Below, in pieces: positions 1-9,112 of a DNA stretch of 64,000 nucleotides. The position numbers and the translations under genes were made by a program. The first letter of the stretch is position 1. Each line of letters opens with the position of its first letter. This DNA is from Gemmatimonadota bacterium. GTDB taxonomy: Bacteria > Gemmatimonadota > Gemmatimonadetes > Longimicrobiales > Gaopeijiaceae. The stretch spans positions 30,460-94,459 of the forward strand of contig SKKH01000080.1 of NCBI GenBank assembly GCA_007121555.1, read 5' to 3'. Under the pieces are notes generated by a model. It was not told the DNA's origin. It did no database searches and saw only the letters and a list, made by a program, of their open reading frames with translations.

Positions 1-1969
1 CCACGAAGAAGTCGGCGGGTTCGTCGTACGCAGGGGTCCGTCGTTCGATGGCTCGCAGGATTCCCTTTAGCTCGGACGGGTCTTCGGCTTCCAGGTGCTG
101 TTCGAAGGGCTGGAGGGTCGGGGACATCTCCCCGGTCTCGGCATACCTCGTCAGCGGATGGAAGTGGCGCAGGGCGAGGGGGTGGACCCCTACCTGTGCG
201 GTGAGGATGAATTCGATCCGGGCCAGCCCGACCCCGTCACAGGGGAGGAGGGCGTCCTTGAGCGACTTTCCGGGGAACCCCACGTTCAGCTTGATGGCCG
301 TTCGAAGAGGACCGGTGTCGGCGAGGGGGATCTCCTCCACCTCCCAGGGATGGATGCCCTGGAAGACCTTGGCCTCGTCGCCCTCGGCACAGCTGCCGGT
401 CACCTCTTCAAGTGGGGTGAGGCGGGTGGTGGCTCCGGCGGCTCCCACCACTGCGGGGATCCCGAATTCCCGGGCTACGATGGCGGCGTGAGAGGTTCGG
501 CCGCCCCTCTCGGTCACGATGACCGAAGCCTCACGCATGAGGGGCTCCCAATCGGGAGTGGTCATCTCGGTCACCAGCACGTCGCCGGGATCGAAGACTC
601 GCTCGATGGGAGGGATGTCGGAGAGCTCCTCGCCGGAAGCGAGGCGCTCCCGAAGCTCCCGTTTTCGGACGATGACCTCCTCGTAGTGGTGGTAAACTCG
701 GACCTTCCCCGCTCCGATCCCGGTCCCGACGGCGAGACCGGTGAGGAGCAGACGCCCGTCCTCCTGGAGGCGGGACACGAGGCCCGGGTCCATGCGGAAG
801 TTTCGCAGGACCCCGGTTCCGTCCTCGGGCGCGTGCACCGTCTCGGGACGACTCTGCACCACGAAGAGTTCACCGGTGATCCCGTCCTTGGCCCATTCGA
901 TGTCCATGGGCCGGCCGTAGTGGTCTTCGATCGTCAGCGCCATCCGACCCAGCTCCAGGACCTCCTCGGTCGCCAGCGACCAGTCCCGCTGGGCGCTGGC
1001 GTCCACATCGACGCTCTCCGTGGCGGTACCTCCCTGGATCGAATAGATCATCTTCCGATCCTTGGCCCCCAGCTTCTGGTGGATCAGCGCCGGACGACCT
1101 CGCCGGAGTCCCTCCTTCCAGAGGAGGAAACTGTCGGGGGTCACCGTCCCCTGCACCACCAGCTCTCCCAGGCCGTAGGACGAGGAGATGTGGATGACGT
1201 TCCGATTGCCCGAGTCCGGATCCAGGGTGAAGATGACCCCGGAGGTGGCCAGGTCCGACCGGACCATCTTCATGACCACGACGCAGACCTCTCCCGCCAA
1301 GGGATCCATGCCTCGGGACAGCTGATAGTTCACCGCCCGCTCGGTGAAGGCCGAGGCCACGCACTTTCGCCACGAGCGATTCACCTCTTCGAGGCCGCGA
1401 ACGTTCAGGTGGGACTCGTACTGCCCGGCAAAGGAGGCCAGCTCGGAATCCTCTACGGTGGCCGAGGACCGAACCGCGCAGTCGGTGTCCGGGCCGTAGC
1501 GTTCCTCGAGCTTCCGATGCCCCTCTGCGAGGGCGCCCTGAAGTTCGGCCGGAAGCGGGGTGGCCAGCACGAGGGTCCGCGCGGCGGTGATCAGCGAGGA
1601 GAGGTGAAGGGACGCGTTGTCATCCCCACCGTCCGAGGCGGAGCCCAGGAGGGCCCGGATGCCCTGTCTCAGAGAGCGCGTACCGGCGAGGAGTTCGAGG
1701 ATGGGTTCGCGGTCCGGGAGATCGACCGCGTCGAATCCCACCGTCGCTACCTCCACCTCGCTTTCGAGGAAGAGCTGGAAGGCCGCCTGTGTCGTCACGA
1801 ATCCGCCCGGCACCCGGATGCCGGCGTCGGAAAGCTCCCGGATCATCTCGCCCAGAGAGGCTGCCTTTCCTCCGACCAGGCCGCGGTCGTCTCCTGACAC
1901 CTCCTGCAGAGGGAGCGCGAGGGGGGGAGAGTCTCCGGTTCCACCCTTCGACGCCCCGACGGATGTCAT
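1..1969 (-). CDS. ppsA: Phosphoenolpyruvate synthase, 3' end beyond window
   Basis: The enzyme converts pyruvate and ATP to PEP, AMP and phosphate, a cytoplasmic gluconeogenic step. Reading minus from ATG at 1969, about 656 residues are visible without a stop. An N-terminal nucleotide-binding domain contains GLVGGKAASLGEM near residue 30 and AVRSSATVEDSELASFAGQ near residue 165. The swivelling phosphohistidine domain has GGRTSHAAIVAREFGIPAVV near residue 490, holding the catalytic His. The C-terminal PEP/pyruvate barrel is mostly cut off by the window edge. The start overlaps the hemF stop (ATGA), so the gene is translationally coupled to the pigment operon. PEP synthase is not a standard photosynthesis-cluster gene. 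The family is certain at PEP-utiliser level; pyruvate, water dikinase is preferred over the phosphate dikinase from the domain pattern. Confidence 0.9.
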   Translation of the reverse strand, partial: MTSVGASKGGTGDSPPLALPLQEVSGDDRGLVGGKAASLGEMIRELSDAGIRVPGGFVTTQAAFQLFLESEVEVATVGFDAVDLPDREPILELLAGTRSLRQGIRALLGSASDGGDDNASLHLSSLITAARTLVLATPLPAELQGALAEGHRKLEERYGPDTDCAVRSSATVEDSELASFAGQYESHLNVRGLEEVNRSWRKCVASAFTERAVNYQLSRGMDPLAGEVCVVVMKMVRSDLATSGVIFTLDPDSGNRNVIHISSSYGLGELVVQGTVTPDSFLLWKEGLRRGRPALIHQKLGAKDRKMIYSIQGGTATESVDVDASAQRDWSLATEEVLELGRMALTIEDHYGRPMDIEWAKDGITGELFVVQSRPETVHAPEDGTGVLRNFRMDPGLVSRLQEDGRLLLTGLAVGTGIGAGKVRVYHHYEEVIVRKRELRERLASGEELSDIPPIERVFDPGDVLVTEMTTPDWEPLMREASVIVTERGGRTSHAAIVAREFGIPAVVGAAGATTRLTPLEEVTGSCAEGDEAKVFQGIHPWEVEEIPLADTGPLRTAIKLNVGFPGKSLKDALLPCDGVGLARIEFILTAQVGVHPLALRHFHPLTRYAETGEMSPTLQPFEQHLEAEDPSELKGILRAIERRTPAYDEPADFFV

Positions 1970-3048
1970 CCCCGGTCCTCCGCGAATTCGGCGGGAAGGC
2001 CGGCAGCCCAGTTCCGGGGCTGGAGCATGGCCTCGAGACGGCTCTCGAAGGTGCCCACGTCGTAGCTCAGATTGTATCCCCAGCGAGCCATGGGGGGCAT
2101 GCTCATGAGCACGCTCTCGATCCGGGCGTTGGTCTGCAGCCCGAAGCGGGTACCCCGGTCGTGTACGAGGTTGAACTCCACGTATCGGCCGCGACGGACC
2201 ATCTGAAGGGTCTTTTCCCGGTCTCCCCAGGGAAGGGAGCGCCGCCGCTCCACGATGGGCCCGTAGGCGGTCCGAAGGGAGAGGCCCACGTCACGCACGA
2301 AGCTGAAGAGGCCCTCCTGGCCCAGGCCGCCCTCGTCCTCACCCCGGAGGTTGTCGAAGAAGATGCCTCCCACGCCCCGCATCTCTCCGCCCCGATGGTG
2401 GTTCACGAAATACTCGTCGCACCACTTCTTGAAGCGGGAGTAGTATTCGGGGTGATGCTTGAGGCAGACCCGGCGGAGGGTCCGGTGGAAGTGGACCGCA
2501 TCGTCGGGGAAGGGATAGGTGGGCGTGAGGTCGAGTCCCCCGCCGAACCAGTGGTCGAGCCGCTCCCCTTTCTCGTTCTCCAGCTCGAAGTACCGGACGT
2601 TCATGTGAACGATGGGGACGAGGGGACTCACCGGATGGCAGACGACGCTCACCCCGGTGGCGAAGAACCGCACCGGTCCGGTGCTGGCCCGGGTGGAGCC
2701 GAGTCGGGTCGCCAGCTCAGCGGGGATGGGACCTCCCCCGGTGTAGCGGTTCACACCCACCTTTTCGAAGGTCTCGCCATCGATGAGCACCCGGGAAAGC
2801 CCCGCTCCTCCTCCAGGACGGAGCCAGGCGTCTTCCGCGAAGCGGCCTCCTCCATCCTTGTCCTCGAAGAAGTCGGTCAGCGTCTCCTGGAGGAGCTGCA
2901 TCCACTGGGAAACCCGAGCGCGAAGAGGAGCGCTCTCGACCGCCTCCTGGAGTCGACCGGGAGTGCTCCGAAGAGCCAGCCGGGTGCCCGCGGCGGGGTA
3001 TGCCCGAGGGGGCTCTGGTGAATCCGTATTGCTCTGGAGGCCTGGCAT
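1966..3048 (-). CDS. hemF: Aerobic coproporphyrinogen III oxidase HemF
   Basis: HemF performs the oxygen-dependent oxidative decarboxylation of coproporphyrinogen III to protoporphyrinogen IX in the cytoplasm. Family hallmarks are TGVSVVCHPVSPLVPIVHMN, GGGLDLTPTYPFPDD with the conserved Asp and His region, and FKKWCDEYFVNHHRGGEMRG. At about 360 residues it has a normal bacterial length. I chose ATG at 3048 because AGGAG lies eight bases upstream. The frame stays open to a TTG at 3096, but that start has no ribosome site and adds sixteen unconserved residues. It lies 50 bases after hemA and overlaps ppsA by four. Using HemF rather than HemN fits an organism that makes bacteriochlorophyll in the presence of oxygen. 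Confidence 0.95.
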   Translation of the reverse strand: MPGLQSNTDSPEPPRAYPAAGTRLALRSTPGRLQEAVESAPLRARVSQWMQLLQETLTDFFEDKDGGGRFAEDAWLRPGGGAGLSRVLIDGETFEKVGVNRYTGGGPIPAELATRLGSTRASTGPVRFFATGVSVVCHPVSPLVPIVHMNVRYFELENEKGERLDHWFGGGLDLTPTYPFPDDAVHFHRTLRRVCLKHHPEYYSRFKKWCDEYFVNHHRGGEMRGVGGIFFDNLRGEDEGGLGQEGLFSFVRDVGLSLRTAYGPIVERRRSLPWGDREKTLQMVRRGRYVEFNLVHDRGTRFGLQTNARIESVLMSMPPMARWGYNLSYDVGTFESRLEAMLQPRNWAAGLPAEFAEDRG

Positions 3049-3098
3049 GGGGATCTCCTGGTCAGAGGGTGGGTCCGCGAGGACCCGAGAGTTCAACT

Positions 3099-4370
3099 TT
3101 ATGAGTGACCGTTCGAGGGATAGGCCGGCGCCACGCCGTTCCCATTCCTCGGGCCCTCTCCGAAGAGACGATGGAGCGTCTGCGTCACAACGCGGACTTC
3201 CTCGTCACCGAGTCCTGATTCCCGCAGGGCGATCATGGGGCGGGCCATGACCTTGGCGGCCACTCGTCGGGCCACACGATCCACCTCGTCCTCTTCGCGG
3301 GCGGTATAGCCGACTTCACGACGGGTGACCTCGAGGAGGAGCTCCCGAAGGGGCCGAAGCGCCTCACTGGCCCCCATCCCCGCCAACCACTCCTGGAATC
3401 CTGCGAGTTCCTGCCGGATCACCTCTTCGGCGGCCGGGATGGCTTCGCGGCGCGCCTCCTCCACCTGATTCGCCTCGGGGTGGACATCGTCCAGGTCCCG
3501 AAGGGTCACCCCCGGAAGCGCTCCCACGTCGGGAGCCACGTTCCGCGGAAGAGCGACGTCCAGTATCACGAGTTCATCCGCCCGACTCGAAAGAGCGGTG
3601 AGATCTCTGGCGTGGAGGATGGGAGAGGAGGCCCCGGTGGCCACTACAACTCCGGAGACCTGCTCGAGGAGCCGGCCCAGCTCTTCGTAGGGAGCCGCTT
3701 CCACCTGGCAGTCCCGGGCCAGGGTCTCGGCCCTGGAGAAGGTCCGGTTCACCAGGACCACGCGGTGGTGCTTGGACTGGGCCAGGGTGCGAGCGGCGTG
3801 GGAGCCCACCTTTCCACACCCCACGACCATGACGGTGCTGTCCCGGGGAACCCGGTTCAGAAGATCTCTGGCCGCCTCGGAGCCCACCGAACTGCGTCCG
3901 GCCATGAGTTCGGTCTCAGTGCGCACCCGCTTTCCGGCGCGAAGGGCTGAATCGAAGAGTCGGCGGAGGTGGGTTCCCACGCCTTCGTGCTCCACAGCCT
4001 CTCGGTAGGCGTTCCGGATCTGTCCCAGGATGTGGATGTCTCCCAGAACCTGGGATTCCAGTCCGGAACTGACCCGACAGAGGTGTTCGCCTGCCGCGGT
4101 CTCACGACGGACCACCACCTGGCTTCGGGGGAGCTCCCCGGCCGAGACGACCCGTGCCCAGAGGGAGAGCAGCGCTCCCGCATCGGGTTCGCGGTCGTCG
4201 TCCCAGGCGTACAGCTCGGTCCGGTTGCACGTCCGCACGGCTACGAGTTCCTTCACGCCCGCCCGTTGGAGGCTGCGGTAGAGGCGGGGGAGATCCTCAT
4301 CGCGGATCACCCACCGTTCCCGTTCGGCTACCGTCGTTGATCGGAAGTCCAGTCCTACGGAGATCAGCAC
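3099..4370 (-). CDS. hemA: Glutamyl-tRNA reductase HemA
   Basis: HemA reduces glutamyl-tRNA(Glu) to glutamate-1-semialdehyde, the first committed step of C5 tetrapyrrole synthesis. The 423-residue protein has the catalytic-cysteine motif VRTCNRTELYAW near residue 45, the NADPH-binding segment VMVVGCGKVGSHAARTL near residue 180, the conserved DVALPRNV, and a C-terminal dimerisation helix region. The start is GTG at 4370, inside the end of crtE (7-base overlap), with GGGAG upstream. Use of the C5 route rather than ALA synthase distinguishes this host from most alphaproteobacterial phototrophs. Placement inside the bchG-to-hemF operon suggests that the first and last heme-branch steps are co-expressed with bacteriochlorophyll genes. 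Confidence 0.96.
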   Translation of the reverse strand: MLISVGLDFRSTTVAERERWVIRDEDLPRLYRSLQRAGVKELVAVRTCNRTELYAWDDDREPDAGALLSLWARVVSAGELPRSQVVVRRETAAGEHLCRVSSGLESQVLGDIHILGQIRNAYREAVEHEGVGTHLRRLFDSALRAGKRVRTETELMAGRSSVGSEAARDLLNRVPRDSTVMVVGCGKVGSHAARTLAQSKHHRVVLVNRTFSRAETLARDCQVEAAPYEELGRLLEQVSGVVVATGASSPILHARDLTALSSRADELVILDVALPRNVAPDVGALPGVTLRDLDDVHPEANQVEEARREAIPAAEEVIRQELAGFQEWLAGMGASEALRPLRELLLEVTRREVGYTAREEDEVDRVARRVAAKVMARPMIALRESGLGDEEVRVVTQTLHRLFGEGPRNGNGVAPAYPSNGHS

Positions 4371-5296
4371 GTCGAGTCTCCCTGGTTCCAGTCTCTGGTC
4401 GGGGAGGGCTCACCTACGATCTGCCCTCCCAGTTCGTCGAGGAGTTGCCTTCCCTCGGTCGTCAGTCCGGGGGCCTCCCGGAGTCGGCGCCGAGCCCGCC
4501 CGAGAAGGCGGTAGGCCTGTTCTTGAGGCCGCCGCCCTCCGGGACCTCGCCCCAGCGCCGAATCTTCCTCGAGATCCCGGGCGTCGTCGGCCAGTTGATA
4601 GGCCCAGCCCAGGTCCCGGCCAAAACGATAGAGCGCTTGCCGGGTGCGGTCGCCGGCGCCGGCTGCCGTGGCACCGGCCCAGACCGCAAAGGAGGAGAGG
4701 TCCGTCGTCTTCTTGCGGTGGAGGCGTCGAGCATGTCCGCCGGTCTGGAAGGCGCCCGTCACATCGACCGCCTGGCCTCCAGCCATTCCGGAGAGCCCGA
4801 AGGATCGACCCCAGGCTCCGGCCAGGTCCGCTCCGCCCCGCGGAGCGGTGGCCAGCAGCTCTGCGCTTCGAGCCAGGAGACCGATGGCCAGAAGGATGGC
4901 TCCCGCACTGCCCACCCGACGGTGTGTGGCCTGAAGACCCCGACGCTCTCCAGCGTCGTCCATGCAGGGAAGGTCATCGAGGACCAGCGAGGCCGTGTGG
5001 GTCAACTCCACCGCCACGGCCACACTCAGGATCTCGTGGATCTCACGTCCGCAGGCTCGGGCGGTGGCCAGGGTCAGAAGGGGACGCCACCTGCGACCGC
5101 CGCCGCCGGGGACTCCCACCGCGCGACGGAGCGCGTCCTCCAGGCCGGCCGGGAGCCCTGGATCGTTCACCGTGGCACGGGTCAATTCCCGCTCCAGGGC
5201 GGGGAACACCTGCTCGGAGAAGTCCCGGGTCAGGTCGCCCGAACGCAGGGGTTCGACCTGGGACGCCGATAGGGGTCGGGCCGGGAGTGAACTCAT
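4364..5296 (-). CDS. crtE: Polyprenyl diphosphate synthase, probably GGPP synthase CrtE
   Basis: This trans-prenyltransferase condenses isopentenyl diphosphate onto allylic diphosphates, giving geranylgeranyl diphosphate for carotenoids and for the bacteriochlorophyll tail. The first Asp-rich motif appears as LVLDDLPCMDDAGERRG near residue 100 (DDxxxxD) and the second as YQLADDARDLEED near residue 230 (DDxxD). Length is 310 residues, normal for the family. ATG at 5296 overlaps the bchP stop by four bases. Its neighbours bchP and bchG both handle the C20 tail, which favours GGPP over farnesyl diphosphate as product, but chain length is not proven from sequence. A small deletion relative to long-chain enzymes cannot be judged by eye. 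Confidence 0.88.
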   Translation of the reverse strand: MSSLPARPLSASQVEPLRSGDLTRDFSEQVFPALERELTRATVNDPGLPAGLEDALRRAVGVPGGGGRRWRPLLTLATARACGREIHEILSVAVAVELTHTASLVLDDLPCMDDAGERRGLQATHRRVGSAGAILLAIGLLARSAELLATAPRGGADLAGAWGRSFGLSGMAGGQAVDVTGAFQTGGHARRLHRKKTTDLSSFAVWAGATAAGAGDRTRQALYRFGRDLGWAYQLADDARDLEEDSALGRGPGGRRPQEQAYRLLGRARRRLREAPGLTTEGRQLLDELGGQIVGEPSPTRDWNQGDSTC

Positions 5297-6480
5297 GCCG
5301 ATACCAGTCCGGTCAGGTGTCCGATGTTCTTGAAGAAGATCCGTGCGTGGGCCAGGGGACGGGCCTTGACGAGCTCCTTCTGCATGTAGCCTTCGAAGGT
5401 GAGCTCCTGGACGTCCCGATCCTCGCAGATCCGCACGAAGCGCTCCCGGCGCTGGTCTGTGGTGTACCAGTAGCGCTGCATGATTCCCAGGATCCAGAAG
5501 ACCTGGCCGTGGGTCCGCAGGAAACGACGTCGGGCCCGGGCCAGCACCTTTCCCTTCCCGCTCTCCAGGGCTTCGTGCCCCGCCTGGGCGGCCAGTCGAC
5601 CACCGGTCATGGCGTAGAAGATTCCCTCACCCGAGGAGGGAGCCACGACTCCGGCGGCGTCTCCGGCCAGGATCACGTCCTTGCCGTTGTCCCACTTGGG
5701 CAGGGGCTGAAGCGGAATTGGGGCCCCCTCCTTCTTGATCGTCGCGGCGTCGGCCAACCCCGTGCTCTCGCGGAGCTGGCTGATGGCCCCACGCATGTCG
5801 AAGCCCCGGATCGAGGAGCCGGTCCCCACAGAGGTGGTGTCTCCGTGGGGGAAGACCCAGGCGTAGAAGTCCGGGGATAGGGTGGAGCGGTAGTAGACAT
5901 CGCAGCGTTCGGGACCGAAGGTCTCGGATGCCTCGGCGGGGGACTCGATGATCTCGTGGTAGGCAAAGACGAAGGCGCCCCGGCCGGAATCGGGGATGGC
6001 CTGGCGCGCCACCTGGGAGAGGGCCCCATCGGCTCCAACCACCAGGCGGGCCTCCATGGATCGCTCTTCCCCATGTCGGCTGGAGCCCTCGGTGTAGTGG
6101 ATGCGGGCGGTCCCGTCCGGGGATCGTTCGATGGACTTGAAGGTGCCCGTGAGCCGGGTGACCCCGGCGGACACGGCCCTCTGCCGGAGCCATTCATCGA
6201 AGGGTCCTCGATCCACCATCCCCACGAAGCCGTCGCCCACCGGAATGTCCACCGAGTTCCCCCTCGGTGCGAGGATCCGGGCCGTGTCCACTCGATTCAC
6301 CAGGAGGGACTCCGGGACGTCGAAGGCCTCGAGGAGGCGAGGGGGCACGGCACCGCCGCAGGGTTTCGTACGGCCGGCCCGGTCCAGCAGGACCACCTCG
6401 TAGCCCTCCAGCGCCAATTCGTGAGCCGCTGTGGCCCCGGCGGGCCCTCCGCCTACGACGATCGCGTCTACCTTCTTCAT
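5293..6480 (-). CDS. bchP: Geranylgeranyl reductase BchP
   Basis: BchP is a flavoprotein that reduces the geranylgeranyl tail of bacteriochlorophyll (or GGPP) stepwise to phytyl. The N-terminal FAD-binding fold MKKVDAIVVGGGPAGATAAH is followed by GRTKPCGGAVPPRLLE near residue 40, typical of the geranylgeranyl reductase group, and by the second flavin motif VILAGDAAGVVAPSSGEGI near residue 280. Protein length is about 395 residues. ATG at 6480 is chosen because AAGGAGG precedes it and the flavin motif begins immediately; the open frame upstream codes only low-complexity residues. It overlaps bciB and crtE by four bases each. The order bchG, transporter, (bciB), bchP matches classical photosynthesis clusters with bciB inserted. 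Confidence 0.95.
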   Translation of the reverse strand: MKKVDAIVVGGGPAGATAAHELALEGYEVVLLDRAGRTKPCGGAVPPRLLEAFDVPESLLVNRVDTARILAPRGNSVDIPVGDGFVGMVDRGPFDEWLRQRAVSAGVTRLTGTFKSIERSPDGTARIHYTEGSSRHGEERSMEARLVVGADGALSQVARQAIPDSGRGAFVFAYHEIIESPAEASETFGPERCDVYYRSTLSPDFYAWVFPHGDTTSVGTGSSIRGFDMRGAISQLRESTGLADAATIKKEGAPIPLQPLPKWDNGKDVILAGDAAGVVAPSSGEGIFYAMTGGRLAAQAGHEALESGKGKVLARARRRFLRTHGQVFWILGIMQRYWYTTDQRRERFVRICEDRDVQELTFEGYMQKELVKARPLAHARIFFKNIGHLTGLVSA

Positions 6481-7745
6481 CTCGGTTCCTCCTTCGCTTC
6501 TGGCTGTAGTCCATACGGGTTGGCCAGCTCCCAGACGTGGGGAGGGACCATGCGCTTCACTCTTCTGGGATGGTGCCGCCGGAGCTGGATGATGGCTTCC
6601 ACGGCCTTCATCTCGAGGCGAGCTCGGGCGAATTCGGTGCCCCGAGGACCCAGGAGAGGCATCAGGCGAGCCACGATGGGACGGGCCCACTGAGGCGTCT
6701 TCCTGAGCGGGAGGCCGTCGGCGCTGCGCTGTACGGCCTTCATGAATCCCTTGACCGGGCCCTTGCGGCGTCCCTTGCTCATCGGTGCTTCCAGTTCGAT
6801 CTCATCGCCCAGGAGCTCCAGCATCTCCTGGCCTCGCTCGTTTCGGACCAGGATCCACTGGTCGCCGTCTCCGCCCATGTAGCCCACGGTTAGGTCCGAG
6901 AGGACGTTCACGTAGTCGACGCAGCTCTTGCACGTCATGGGGAAGAAGTTGTCCGGGAGGTCCGAAAGGGGGAGTTGGAGAAAGGGGATCTGCCTCACCT
7001 GGCCCTCCTTGAAGCGGATCTCCACGTGATAGTCGGCGCGAAACTCTAGATAGGTGATCTCGTCGGGCCGCTCGGAGAGCCGATTCAGGAAGGCGTGGAA
7101 GTTTTCGGTGGTGGTGTTGTCGCTGCAGGGAGTCCCGAGTACGTAGAGCGCGTCCAGCCCCAGTTCCTTCTCCATGGCACGGAGGGCATGGATCTGACAG
7201 GGGATTCCCACGACGGCGAGGCGGGTGAACCCCATCTCGCGTGCGTCGTCCAGGAGGGCCAGAAGGGGAGAATAGCCCATCTTCATCCCCCGGCAGGCCG
7301 CCATTCCACTGGCCTCGGTGACGAGGACGGGGCGGGGCCGCCACCGGTCGTCCTCATGGGAGGCTGTGGCCAGGACGGCGTCGACCCGTCCCTCCTCCAG
7401 AAGACGTTCGGCCAGACGGGTGGTGATCCCCGTCCACTGGGCCCCCTCCAGGGGCGGGGTCAGTCGGGCCCGCGCCATCTGGAGGAAGGGGCCGAAGTGG
7501 AGCTCGTCGGGCCGGGAACGGTCCCGGGTCCTGCCATGGACCTGGGCCTCTAGCTCGGCGTACCGGGGACGGATGAACTGGCAGACACTGCCGCACCGGT
7601 GGGGATCGGAGCTCCGGGAGACGCCACAGTCCGTGCAGAGATCTCGATACTCGGGTTCCCGGAGTTCCGGCGTCATGACCCCGTTCCGACCCAGGACCGG
7701 GAGCCTGGTGGCCCCCGAGGCGCGCGTCCTCGCCGTGGTGCTCAT
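6477..7745 (-). CDS. bciB: 8-vinyl reductase BciB (FrhB-type, ferredoxin-dependent)
   Basis: BciB reduces the C8 vinyl group of divinyl chlorophyllide or protochlorophyllide using ferredoxin, FAD and Fe-S clusters. The 422-residue protein has an N-terminal cysteine set CTDCGVSRSSDPHRCGSVC near residue 30, FrhB-type N and C domains, the segment VVGIPCQIHALRAM near residue 190, and FFPMTCKSCVDYVNVLSDLT near residue 285. This pattern matches the F420-hydrogenase beta-subunit superfamily, to which cyanobacterial and green-sulfur BciB belong. The start ATG at 7745 overlaps the upstream transporter by four bases. Its position between the bch2-like transporter and bchP and the lack of bciA or bchJ in the window support the assignment. 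A 7-hydroxymethyl-chlorophyll reductase is the related alternative. Confidence 0.85.
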   Translation of the reverse strand: MSTTARTRASGATRLPVLGRNGVMTPELREPEYRDLCTDCGVSRSSDPHRCGSVCQFIRPRYAELEAQVHGRTRDRSRPDELHFGPFLQMARARLTPPLEGAQWTGITTRLAERLLEEGRVDAVLATASHEDDRWRPRPVLVTEASGMAACRGMKMGYSPLLALLDDAREMGFTRLAVVGIPCQIHALRAMEKELGLDALYVLGTPCSDNTTTENFHAFLNRLSERPDEITYLEFRADYHVEIRFKEGQVRQIPFLQLPLSDLPDNFFPMTCKSCVDYVNVLSDLTVGYMGGDGDQWILVRNERGQEMLELLGDEIELEAPMSKGRRKGPVKGFMKAVQRSADGLPLRKTPQWARPIVARLMPLLGPRGTEFARARLEMKAVEAIIQLRRHHPRRVKRMVPPHVWELANPYGLQPEAKEEPR

Positions 7746-9112
7746 CGGCCGGACTCCGAGAGGGTAAGACCCCCGACCAGAGCGGGCTCCTGGGTGGACA
7801 GGGCTGGAGGTCCGGTGGCGCGCCGGGCCGAGCTCGCGACGCCGACGATGATCCAGGCGGCGACCACGAAGAGCACACCCTCGAGGAGGAACACCAGAAC
7901 GTACCCGGCGGTGGGAGAGCCCAGGACGGTTCGGGCGATGTCGGAGAGGACGGCCCCCATGAGGCCGCCGAGTCCGTAGGCCATGGCCTGGGCCGCTCCC
8001 CAGAATCCCATCCTCAGACCCGCGCCTCCGACCTTTCCTTTCACCGTGAGTCCCATCATGGCTCCGATGGCGGCCACGGCGAAGACGCCGTTGGCCACAC
8101 CGAGAGCGAAGACGGCGATCTTCATGCCTTCCACCCAGCCAAGCAGGGGCATGGCGGCCAGGGCCACCAGCGCCACCGCCGATCCGATGCATCCCGCCGC
8201 GGACCAGCGTTCGAGGGTGCTGAACCGCGAAGCCCCGTAGGCTCCCAGAGCCATCCCCAGGAGCGCCCCGCCATGCTGCATCCCGGCCACCCGGGTGGAC
8301 TCCCCGGGGGTCATCCCGAAGATGGCTCCGGCGAAGGGCTCCAGAATGATCTCCTGGGCAGAGTAGGCCAGCATCGCCACGAAGATGAAGGTGGCGAATC
8401 GCCGGGACTGGGGATCCTCCCACATGGCCGAGAACGCCTCCCGGAAGGAGACGTCGTGCGGGCTCGTTCCATGGGTGCCCCGGAAGGCGTCGACCACGAT
8501 GCCGTCTCGTCGCCCCCAGACCGCGACGAGGGTGAAGAGCATGGCCACCGCACAGACCCCTGCCGTGACGGCCACCATCCGGCCGTATGAGAAGGGGTCC
8601 AGGAGAAAGCCTCCGATTCCGGCGGTGGCGATCATTCCGGCGATCATCATGATCCAGGTCAGGGCGGCGGCTCCCGCCATCCTCCGCTCGTCGACCCGCT
8701 CCGCCAGGTAGGCGAGGAAGGGAGTGGACGAGGCGCTGATCCCGGCGCCGAGGAAGAAGAAGGCCAGCGCCGCCGCGGCGATCCCCAGGACGGCGTTCGT
8801 CTCCATGAGCGCGGTGGCGGCCGCAGCGCCGACACCCGCGAGGACGACGATGCCCATCCCGCCCACGATCCAGGTGATCCGGCGACCATCGGTATCCGAG
8901 TGGAAGCCCATGCGTGGACGCAGGAGCTGAACGGCGAAGTGCAGGGCCACGAGGGCGCCGGGTACGGCGGCTGCGAGCCCGAGCTCCACCACCATGACCC
9001 GATTCAGAGTAGAGGTCATGATGACCATCACGGCCCCGATGGCCACCTGGACCAACGCCAGGCGAGCGATGCTGGCCCAACTCAGGCCCCGGACAGGTGT
9101 CGCCGAGTTCAC
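7742..9112 (-). CDS. PucC/Bch2-type MFS transporter
   Basis: This is a 12-helix major-facilitator protein of the BCD (bacteriochlorophyll delivery) family, of which PucC, LhaA and the Rhodobacter ORF428 protein are members. About 456 residues form evenly spaced hydrophobic helices. Family signatures include LNRVMVVELGLAAAVPGALV near residue 40, the RPRMGFHSDTDGRR loop near residue 65, and a repeat of the half in the C-terminal segment. The start is GTG at 9112, overlapping the bchG stop (GTGA). Its place between bchG and bchP is where classical clusters carry bch2. The family is thought to deliver pigment to, or assemble, light-harvesting complexes; the substrate is unproven. Compare lhaA at 21873, a second paralogue in this window. 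Confidence 0.9.
   Translation of the reverse strand: MNSATPVRGLSWASIARLALVQVAIGAVMVIMTSTLNRVMVVELGLAAAVPGALVALHFAVQLLRPRMGFHSDTDGRRITWIVGGMGIVVLAGVGAAAATALMETNAVLGIAAAALAFFFLGAGISASSTPFLAYLAERVDERRMAGAAALTWIMMIAGMIATAGIGGFLLDPFSYGRMVAVTAGVCAVAMLFTLVAVWGRRDGIVVDAFRGTHGTSPHDVSFREAFSAMWEDPQSRRFATFIFVAMLAYSAQEIILEPFAGAIFGMTPGESTRVAGMQHGGALLGMALGAYGASRFSTLERWSAAGCIGSAVALVALAAMPLLGWVEGMKIAVFALGVANGVFAVAAIGAMMGLTVKGKVGGAGLRMGFWGAAQAMAYGLGGLMGAVLSDIARTVLGSPTAGYVLVFLLEGVLFVVAAWIIVGVASSARRATGPPALSTQEPALVGGLTLSESGR

Noticed and set aside
95..1897. A 600-residue plus-strand open frame at the window start
   Set aside because: The minus strand reads through as PEP synthase with the catalytic His motif, so the plus frame is a shadow.
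3049..3096. TTG at 3096 as the start of hemF
   Set aside because: No ribosome site, whereas ATG at 3048 has AGGAG at good spacing.
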